From NCBI RefSeq assembly GCF_035506375.1, contig NZ_DATJPM010000071.1, forward strand, positions 1 to 18,515: DNA of 18,515 nucleotides, written 5' to 3'. Source of the DNA: Methanocella sp. GTDB lineage: Archaea; Halobacteriota; Methanocellia; Methanocellales; Methanocellaceae. The notes below the pieces were generated by a model that searched no databases, was not told the DNA's origin, and was given only the letters and a program-made list of their open reading frames with translations. The position numbers and the translations under genes were made by a program. Of this stretch, positions 13,766 through 18,515 are shown in pieces (within the stretch, counting starts at the first letter, position 1; every line of letters starts with the position of its first letter).

Positions 13766-14701
13766 ATGATTAATAAACATGCTTATTTGATTACTGCACA
13801 CAATAATTTTTATGTTCTAAAAAAGTTACTCAGTCTTTTAGATGATGAAAGAAATGATATATATATTCATATTGATAAAAAAATAAAAAATTTTGATTTT
13901 GCCTCATTTTCCAATATATGTAAATATTCAACAGTAAAATTTGTTCCGCGAATTAATGTATATTGGGGTGATTACTCACATATAGAAAATAGATATATTC
14001 TTTTGGAACAATCTATAGATAATAATTATAAATATTATCATTTCTTATCAGGCGTCGATTTACCAATTAAAACTCAAGATTATATACATGATTTTTTTAA
14101 AACAAACGATGGTAAAGAATTTGTCGGCTTTTCTGATTATATGAATCCTGAATGGGTTGATAAAATTCATATATTAAGCAGACATCGAAAACGACAAAAG
14201 GCTATTGGATATATAGTCAATCAATTTATCACACGTCCTTCTATAAAGGCACAATATATAATTAAATATAATAGAACAAATAAATTTCAACATACCTTCA
14301 AGAAAGGGAGTGATTGGTATTCTATCACCCACGATTTTGCTAAATATATAATTTCTAATAAAGAAACAGTAAAGGATTTGTTTAAATATGCAATGATTCC
14401 TTCAGAATTATATGTCCAAACTTTAATATGGAATTCAAATTTTAAACAAAATCTATATGATGCGCATTCTAAAAAAAATGTAAACGATCCAAATGATCCA
14501 TGGTCGAGCAGTCTACGTTATATTGATTGGAAGAGAGGATATCCGTACGTTTTTAGAATTAGCGATTTCAATGATCTAATTAATTCTGATAAAATATTCG
14601 CGAGAAAATTTGATGAAAATATCGATAGAGAAATAATAGACAAAATATATATGTATATAAAAAAATTAAAGGGCCATTTTTATATGCCAGTTCGCCGATA
14701 A
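13766..14701 (+). CDS. Core-2/I-branching-type glycosyltransferase (GT14-like)
   Basis: This 311-residue protein matches bacterial/archaeal members of the beta-1,6-N-acetylglucosaminyltransferase (core-2/I-branching) family. It starts KHAYLITAHNNFYVLKKLLSLLDD, continues DIYIHIDKK, YHFLSGVDLPIKT (about 91-103), KGSDWYSIT (about 185-193) and PSELYVQTLIWNS, then RYIDWKRG and the closing FARKFDENID motif seen in capsule and surface-glycan loci. No signal peptide or membrane segment is present. It probably adds a sugar to an exopolysaccharide or surface glycan. G+C content is strikingly low (about 17% in the line at 13861, versus about 60% in nearby housekeeping genes) and codons end mostly in A or T. 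I infer horizontal acquisition. No other glycan genes adjoin it. Confidence 0.88.
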   Translation: MINKHAYLITAHNNFYVLKKLLSLLDDERNDIYIHIDKKIKNFDFASFSNICKYSTVKFVPRINVYWGDYSHIENRYILLEQSIDNNYKYYHFLSGVDLPIKTQDYIHDFFKTNDGKEFVGFSDYMNPEWVDKIHILSRHRKRQKAIGYIVNQFITRPSIKAQYIIKYNRTNKFQHTFKKGSDWYSITHDFAKYIISNKETVKDLFKYAMIPSELYVQTLIWNSNFKQNLYDAHSKKNVNDPNDPWSSSLRYIDWKRGYPYVFRISDFNDLINSDKIFARKFDENIDREIIDKIYMYIKKLKGHFYMPVRR

Positions 14702-14721
14702 ATCCTTTAATTTTCATAAAC

Positions 14722-14729
14722 ATTATATC
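14722..14729 (+). promoter_or_regulatory. TATA box of the CYTH-domain gene
   Basis: ATTATATC lies about 25 bases before the ATG at 14752 and no Shine-Dalgarno sequence of usable spacing is present, so the transcript is probably leaderless. Return to G+C-rich DNA occurs right here. Confidence 0.45.
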
Positions 14730-14751
14730 CGATGCCTCTAACTTATCTAGG

Positions 14752-15279
14752 ATGATCGAGATCGAGATCAAGGCGAGGGCGGACCACGAAGCCCTGAAGA
14801 AGAGGCTTAAGCAGGAGGGTGCGGCCATAGAGCGGATTGTCGATCAGGCCGATATCTACTTTAACGCCCCGGACCGGAATTTTGGAAAGACGGACGAGGC
14901 CCTGAGGCTTCGGAATGAAAGTGGCCAGATATATTTAACGTATAAGGGTAAAAAGCTCGACCCGCTTAGCAAGACCCGCAAGGAAGTCGAAGTTGAAGTG
15001 GCCGATCATAAGAAGATGGAGGAGCTCATCCTCTGCCTGGGATACCGGGAGACGCTGCGCGTCCATAAAATGAGAGTTATTTACCATCTCGATGGCGCCC
15101 TTGTATGCCTGGACAAAGTGGACGGGCTGGGAGAGTTCGTGGAGCTGGAGACGCTCGCCACGGATGAGGGCGATATGCCAAAGAGGCGCGACTTTTTAAT
15201 CGAAACACTGCGCAGGCTGGGTGTCACCGGCGACCTGATACGCGAGTCATACTTAGAAATGCTCCTGGTTAAAAAATAA
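14752..15279 (+). CDS. cyaB: CYTH-domain protein, class IV adenylate cyclase (CyaB) type
   Basis: This 175-residue protein opens MIEIEIKAR, containing the ExExK metal-triphosphate motif (Glu3, Glu5, Lys7) of CYTH/triphosphate-tunnel enzymes. ALRLRNESGQIYLTYKGKK (about 50-68), KEVEVEV, and CLDKVDGLGEFVELE (about 119-133) supply the remaining charged strands of the tunnel. Length and pattern match the archaeal CyaB group. Members bind triphosphates with Mg or Mn; in archaea, cAMP synthesis is not established, and polyphosphate or thiamine-triphosphate hydrolysis is possible. Its end is four bases from the convergent nitroreductase stop. Confidence 0.9.
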   Translation: MIEIEIKARADHEALKKRLKQEGAAIERIVDQADIYFNAPDRNFGKTDEALRLRNESGQIYLTYKGKKLDPLSKTRKEVEVEVADHKKMEELILCLGYRETLRVHKMRVIYHLDGALVCLDKVDGLGEFVELETLATDEGDMPKRRDFLIETLRRLGVTGDLIRESYLEMLLVKK

Positions 15280-15289
15280 TTTTTACCAT
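15269..15289. terminator. AT-rich palindromic terminator between convergent genes
   Basis: GGTTAAAAAATAATTTTTACC is nearly self-complementary. It offers a T-run to both the CYTH gene and the convergent nitroreductase gene, whose stop codons it contains. Confidence 0.5.
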
Positions 15290-15798
15290 TTACCCCAGTG
15301 TTCGGCCGCTTCGCCCATCCTGGGCGGTGCTTCAGGCGACTCGTCAGGATATCCGATCGGCAGGAGAGCTACGGGCCGCACTCCCGATGGCAGCTCTAAA
15401 AGATATGTTATTGCCGCCTCGTTAAAAGCCCCGATCCAGCACGTCCCGAGCTCCAGGTTCTGGGCCATGAGCATCATATTCATGATCGCGGCCGAGGCGT
15501 CTTGCACTGCATAGAGCTCGCCTCTTTTACCATATCTGGCAGACGAGCGGCTCACGTTCGCGCAGACAACGATGCACACGGGGGCGCTCATGATGAAATA
15601 CTGGTTATGGGCCGCCATGGCGAGCAATTCCTTGACCGCGTTATCCTGGACGATGATATAGTCCCGGGCCTGCAGGTTCCCGGCGGACGGCGCCATATGG
15701 CCGGCCCGCAGGACCTCCTTGAGCATGCCCTCGGGTATTTCCTTATTCTTAAAACGGCGTATGGAACGCCGCCTGTCAATGGCGTCGGTTACTTCCAT
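15283..15798 (-). CDS. Nitroreductase-family FMN oxidoreductase
   Basis: This 171-residue protein shows the FMN-binding pattern of the nitroreductase superfamily: RRSIRRF (10-16), MAPSAGNLQ (35-43), an Ala-rich helix (VQDASAAIMNMMLMAQNLELG, 98-118), GTCWIGAF (118-125) and PIGYP near 145-150. These enzymes use NAD(P)H to reduce nitro- or quinone compounds or serve as flavin oxidoreductases. The native substrate in methanogens is unknown. It is on the short side but complete for the small-size subgroup. GGTGGT at 15802-15807 is the ribosome-binding site for ATG 15798. It is divergent from the ACT-domain gene. Confidence 0.9.
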   Translation of the reverse strand: MEVTDAIDRRRSIRRFKNKEIPEGMLKEVLRAGHMAPSAGNLQARDYIIVQDNAVKELLAMAAHNQYFIMSAPVCIVVCANVSRSSARYGKRGELYAVQDASAAIMNMMLMAQNLELGTCWIGAFNEAAITYLLELPSGVRPVALLPIGYPDESPEAPPRMGEAAEHWGKW

Positions 15799-15900
15799 CG
15801 GACCACCAATACATTTATATCAGGACATCATATTAAGCAATATCGAACCGTTGTATAGGCCTGTAAGCCAGTCAAAGGTTTTCATTTTGGTGAATAACTT

Positions 15901-16404
15901 ATGAGAATAACGATGGACCTTGAGCTTAAGGACATTCCCGGCCAGCTTGTGAAGGCGCTCGAGCCCATTTCGGATGCGGGCGGCAACATTGTCACTGTGG
16001 TGCACCACCACGAGCAGCGCACTAACCGGGGCACTATTCCCCTGCAGGTCGTTTTCGAGATGGAAGACGGCCTGGACGAGCTGAAGAAGAAGCTGGAATC
16101 CCGGGGCATCAAGGTCGTCAGGTTCAACGAGCTGCGGCTGCTGGAGCGGAAGACGGTCGTGCTCGTAGGCCATATTATCCACTCCGATATCCGGGATACC
16201 ATCGAGCACATCGACTCGACGGGCTATGCCGAGGTCGTCGAGCTGGCCATGAGCATGCCGGGTATATCGCTCAAATCGTCCGCCAGGATAAGCATCAGCG
16301 CCACAGGCAAGGCCGAGATGAAGAAAGCGCTCCGGCTGCTCCGTGATATCGCGAAAGAGAAAGACCTGCTCGTGATAGAGCCCATCGAGACGGAGGAAGC
16401 ATAA
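15901..16404 (+). CDS. ACT-domain protein, probable regulator of homoserine dehydrogenase
   Basis: This 167-residue protein contains two ACT-like modules. The first (1-75) is MRITMDLELKDIPGQLVKALEPISDAGGNIVTVVHHHE. The second (about 85-160) is TVVLVGHIIHSDIRDTIEHIDSTGYAEVVELAMSMPG. ACT domains bind amino acids and feed allosteric signals. The gene overlaps homoserine dehydrogenase by one base (TAATG), and that enzyme lacks the C-terminal ACT domain it carries in many bacteria. I infer that this protein supplies feedback control in trans, perhaps by threonine. GGTGA at 15889-15893 supports the start. Confidence 0.87.
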   Translation: MRITMDLELKDIPGQLVKALEPISDAGGNIVTVVHHHEQRTNRGTIPLQVVFEMEDGLDELKKKLESRGIKVVRFNELRLLERKTVVLVGHIIHSDIRDTIEHIDSTGYAEVVELAMSMPGISLKSSARISISATGKAEMKKALRLLRDIAKEKDLLVIEPIETEEA

Positions 16405-17390
16405 TGGCTTTAAAAGTCGCCATAATAGGCTTCGGGAGTGTCGGCAAGGGCGTCATCAAGGTCCTGTCCGAGCGTAAGGACGACACGTTCAGGGTTGTCG
16501 CTATAACCGATTCGAAGGGTGCGGTCCTCGACGATAAAGGGCTGGACCTGGCGGACGTGCTGAAAAGGAAGAAAAACGGCGACCTGAAGAGGGCGAACAT
16601 GTCTAGCATGGGCGTCATAAAAGAGGCCGACTACGACATCCTCGTCGAGGTCACGCCGACCGACGCTAAGACGGGCGAGCCCGGCCTTTCGTATATCCGG
16701 GAGGCGCTCAAGCGCGGCAAGCACGCCGTAACCTCGAATAAGGGCCCGGTCGCGTTACGGTATAAGGAATTATGCGAGCTGGCGAAGAAGAATCACGTAC
16801 AGTTCCTGTTCGAGGCCACGGTGGGCGGCGCAATGCCCGTTTTTAATTTAATGCGCGGGCCCCTTGCTGGAAATCCGATCACGAGCATCGAGGGCATCTT
16901 CAACGGCACCTGTAACTACATCCTGACCAGAATGGCCAGCGAGGGACTGCCATACGACATGGTCCTGTCCGAGGCGAAGGAGCTGGGCATCGCGGAGGCC
17001 GACCCGACCTATGACGTGGAAGGGATCGATACGGCACTGAAGCTCGTCATCCTGGCGAACTCCGTCTTCGGCATGGACGTAGGGCTCGACGACGTCGACC
17101 GCGTCGGCATATCCAGCGTATGCCTGGAAGCGCTGAAGCTGGCCGGCGAGGCCGGCATGGTCATCAAGCTTATCGGCGAAGTGCGCCCTAACGGGGGAGA
17201 GTATGTCCTGAGGGTTAGCCCGAGGCTCGTGCCGAAGACACACCCGCTGGCCGTACAGGGCACGCTCAACGCCGCCCTCATCCAGACGAAGCTGGCCGGC
17301 GAGATCTTCGTCATCGGCAAGGGCGCCGGGTCCATCGAGACCGCCAGCGCCATCCTGAGCGACATGCTCTATATTGCTTCCCTGCAGTGA
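16404..17390 (+). CDS. hom: Homoserine dehydrogenase
   Basis: This 328-residue enzyme converts aspartate semialdehyde to homoserine, the branch point to threonine and methionine. The NAD(P)-binding GFGSVGKG sits at 9-16. TSNKGPVAL (110-118) contributes Lys113; FEATVGGAMP (136-145), FNGTCNYILTRM (166-177) and AEADPTYDVEGIDTALK (197-213) follow. By family comparison the last motif holds Glu198, Asp209 and catalytic Lys213. The length is that of the short form lacking a fused ACT domain. Translation is coupled to the ACT-domain gene through the TAATG overlap. The convergent small gene starts right after its stop. Confidence 0.96.
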   Translation: MALKVAIIGFGSVGKGVIKVLSERKDDTFRVVAITDSKGAVLDDKGLDLADVLKRKKNGDLKRANMSSMGVIKEADYDILVEVTPTDAKTGEPGLSYIREALKRGKHAVTSNKGPVALRYKELCELAKKNHVQFLFEATVGGAMPVFNLMRGPLAGNPITSIEGIFNGTCNYILTRMASEGLPYDMVLSEAKELGIAEADPTYDVEGIDTALKLVILANSVFGMDVGLDDVDRVGISSVCLEALKLAGEAGMVIKLIGEVRPNGGEYVLRVSPRLVPKTHPLAVQGTLNAALIQTKLAGEIFVIGKGAGSIETASAILSDMLYIASLQ

Positions 17391-17591
17391 CTACCAGAAG
17401 CCGGCGTTGCCGTAATTATTGAAAAAGCCCAGCGTGCTCAGCGTGCAGTACGCCTGGGCAAAAACCGACCCCAGCCACGGGAAAGGCTTAAAAGGCCAGG
17501 TACACATCGGTCCAGTCTGTGCAACGGCAGGTATCATAAAAAGATTAACGGCGATAAGGCAGGATAGTAATATTTTTTTTAATTGTCCCAT
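17391..17591 (-). CDS. Small secreted peptide precursor, unknown
   Basis: This short gene encodes 66 residues, with the upstream ATGs at 17603 and 17678 as alternatives. A signal peptide is plain: MGQLKK, a hydrophobic core (ILLSCLIAVNLFMIP) and AVAQ as cleavage site. The predicted mature part is about 41 residues, rich in aromatic and Gly/Asn residues (WPFKPFPWLG, FFNNYGNAGFW), with two cysteines that could form a disulphide. No homologue is recognised and I assign no function. The stop codon directly abuts the stop of hom. Expression is likely from the TATA element at 17623-17635 shared with the divergent gene. Coding status is probable but not certain, given its size. Confidence 0.6.
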   Translation of the reverse strand: MGQLKKILLSCLIAVNLFMIPAVAQTGPMCTWPFKPFPWLGSVFAQAYCTLSTLGFFNNYGNAGFW

Positions 17592-17622
17592 TTCCACTAC
17601 CATATGAGTAAAGGCTAACATC

Positions 17623-17635
17623 GCATTTAATATGC
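17623..17635. promoter_or_regulatory. Symmetric TATA element serving a divergent pair
   Basis: GCATTTAATATGC reads as TATTAAAT on the minus strand and as TTTAATAT on the plus strand, so one AT-rich element can act as TATA box for both small genes. A transcript start about 25 bases away would be near 17603 on the minus strand and near 17655 on the plus strand. Confidence 0.45.
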
Positions 17636-17683
17636 CTGGCGAATCGAGCGGAAATGCCGGCCGCCGGCGATAGAACAAAAGAT

Positions 17684-17998
17684 ATGGCCCAATACGTACT
17701 TGTTATGCATATGCCGGAAATGCAGACATCCGAAGTGACCCGCCTCCGTATACGGGAGTTCAACAAGCTGAAGATGGGCGATGGTGTGCGGCTGCTCAAG
17801 TGCGAGGTCTGCGGAAAGCTCACCGACCATGGCATCATCATCGACCGGGACATCGTGGAAGAAGGCGCCTCCGGGCAGCTCGAAAAGACCGGTTACGAGC
17901 GATGGACGCTGTGCCCGGAATGCTCGAAAGATATTATAAATCAAACTCAGGCCTTCACCGATAAAATTATCCAGGATATTGGTACAATTTTGAAATAA
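17684..17998 (+). CDS. Small protein with two CxxC motifs (zinc-ribbon-like)
   Basis: This 104-residue cytoplasmic protein, with 17654 as an alternative ATG, has no recognised family. CEVCGK (Cys40, Cys43) and CPECSK (Cys77, Cys80) are separated by 33 residues and could bind one zinc. The segment before them is charged and probably helical (LRIREFNKLKMGDGVR), and the C-terminus is helical. Such small CxxC proteins are often nucleic-acid- or protein-binding, but the role here is unknown. It is divergently arranged with the secreted-peptide gene. The intergenic distance implies shared promoter elements. Confidence 0.72.
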   Translation: MAQYVLVMHMPEMQTSEVTRLRIREFNKLKMGDGVRLLKCEVCGKLTDHGIIIDRDIVEEGASGQLEKTGYERWTLCPECSKDIINQTQAFTDKIIQDIGTILK

Positions 17999-18172
17999 TC
18001 AGGAAGTTGTAAACCCGGGTTAAAACTTGACCGATAAACCCGAATCGTCTCTATATTTTTCGTTAATTTTGGGTTCCATATCCATCCGACAACACCATTT
18101 CTATCGAGAGCAATCTTATGGTCATTGGAAAATTTATTAATTGAGGCATGAAAAACTTAGTTAAAATAATAA
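17999..18172. other. Gene-free AT-rich tail (no gene seen)
   Basis: Downstream of the CxxC gene, AACCCGGGTT (18012-18021) with imperfect flanking symmetry could form a hairpin, but no clear T-run follows. An ATG at 18148 opens only a 19-codon frame. Nothing else is recognised before the repeat copy at 18173. Confidence 0.4.
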
Positions 18173-18208
18173 CTGTGTTGAATTACTCCCGTATTTTAAG
18201 CTTTTAAG
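18173..18208 (+). repeat. Hairpin-element fragment, copy 2
   Basis: This 36-base stretch matches 13513-13549 at 33 of 37 aligned positions (three substitutions and one T deletion), including the AAGCTT-centred loop. The right-hand arm found in copy 1 is missing here and replaced by GAGATGGGGGGC, so it no longer forms the long stem. Confidence 0.7.
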
Positions 18209-18356
18209 AGATGGGGGGCACTATTTTCACCATAAAGGCCTGTGGTTCCGTGTTTGTTATGTGATCGTTCGCTGATTTGTTCGGTTTTTCAACACGAAAA
18301 CACGAATTCTTTTATATCCCACGTAAGGGCCCGAAAAGACTAAGGTCCATGCTTAG

Positions 18357-18496
18357 GGCTTAAAACACTAAACAAAGCCTCCCGAAGGCACGAGCCTCCC
18401 GAAAGGGATTGAAACACGAGAGACAGCATGTATAACTGGAAATACATGCCGTTCTCGTGTTTCTAATTATTAGTGTTTTAGAGCCGTTCGGGAGGC
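18357..18496. repeat. Multi-branched inverted-repeat cluster (structured RNA or palindromic element)
   Basis: GGCTTAAAACACTAA (18357-18371) pairs with TTAGTGTTTTAGAGCC (18470-18485) apart from one bulge. Inside it lie three hairpins: GCCT/AGGC (18377-18389), CCC-GAAA-GGG (18398-18407), and a 53-base hairpin in which GAAACACGAG (18411-18420) pairs perfectly with CTCGTGTTTC (18454-18463) and GCATGTA with TACATGC. GCCTCCCGAA occurs twice (18377-18386, 18394-18403), and its complement TTCGGGAGGC (18487-18496) lies just outside the closing stem. No coding frame of note crosses it. Confidence 0.65.
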
Positions 18497-18515
18497 CGAC
18501 ATTAACTTGAACAGG

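Noticed and set aside
17562..17573. Lipobox-like LLSC in the secreted peptide precursor
   Set aside because: The Cys falls inside the hydrophobic core rather than at its end, and the AVAQ site fits an ordinary signal-peptidase cut better.
18148..18207. Short frame MKNLVKIITVLNYSRILSF
   Set aside because: It is only 19 codons, overlaps the repeat copy at 18173-18208 and has no partner gene. TGAGGC upstream is not enough to call a gene.
18394..18413. CRISPR-like repeat ending GGGATTGAAAC
   Set aside because: The ending resembles archaeal CRISPR repeats, but no second full copy at spacer distance occurs in the next 100 bases and no cas gene is in the window. The segment is better explained as part of the hairpin cluster. 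Sequence beyond 18515 could change this.

Overview
The window looks like chromosomal DNA of a moderately G+C-rich euryarchaeon, most likely a methanogen of the Methanocella (Methanocellales) type. The domain assignment is well supported. There are archaeal families (UPF0179, the archaeal riboflavin-pathway reductase, long-type FKBP, free-standing AlaX), a PGF-type C-terminal sorting signal, TATA boxes about 25 bases before transcript starts, and GGTGA/GGAG Shine-Dalgarno sequences. The genus is an inference from overall style.

Layout. Bases 1-64 hold the 5' end of an unidentified minus-strand gene. Bases about 100-706 are a non-coding repeat block: a 63-base inverted repeat (60/63 identical) encloses three copies of a direct repeat. 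Then come a secreted, Thr-Pro-linked, membrane-anchored protein and a CinA-type MoCF-domain protein (757-2101), and an operon of an M29 aminopeptidase and the tRNA-editing protein AlaX (2183-3799). A small winged-helix regulator with a palindrome upstream of its TATA box follows. A PGF-CTERM surface protein (minus) diverges from the riboflavin reductase (plus), which converges on a single-domain response regulator (minus). A PurM/HypE-like protein (6662-8032) and a cysteine-rich UPF0179 protein follow.

The middle holds a PadR regulator plus a HAAS-domain membrane protein (minus, one operon, with a strong candidate operator), a GT-C-type membrane glycosyltransferase, and two adjacent long-type FKBP prolyl isomerases (minus), each with its own terminator or promoter signals. 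Next is a very AT-rich glycosyltransferase gene of the core-2/I-branching type (13766-14701), which is very probably acquired DNA. Its upstream region carries a 57-base long-stem hairpin element, half of which recurs at 18173-18208.

The last third is mostly housekeeping: a CYTH/CyaB-type protein, a nitroreductase, and an ACT-domain protein overlapping homoserine dehydrogenase by one base (probably split feedback control of the aspartate pathway). Then comes a divergent pair of tiny genes: a 66-residue secreted peptide and a 104-residue two-CxxC protein sharing one symmetrical TATA element. The final 500 bases have no gene but contain a multi-branched set of inverted repeats (18357-18496), either a structured RNA or a palindromic repeat element.

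The most unusual material is the two repeat regions at the window ends, the shared hairpin element flanking the AT-rich glycosyltransferase, the secreted-peptide/zinc-ribbon pair and the PadR operator. I do not see a defence system, prophage or CRISPR array.
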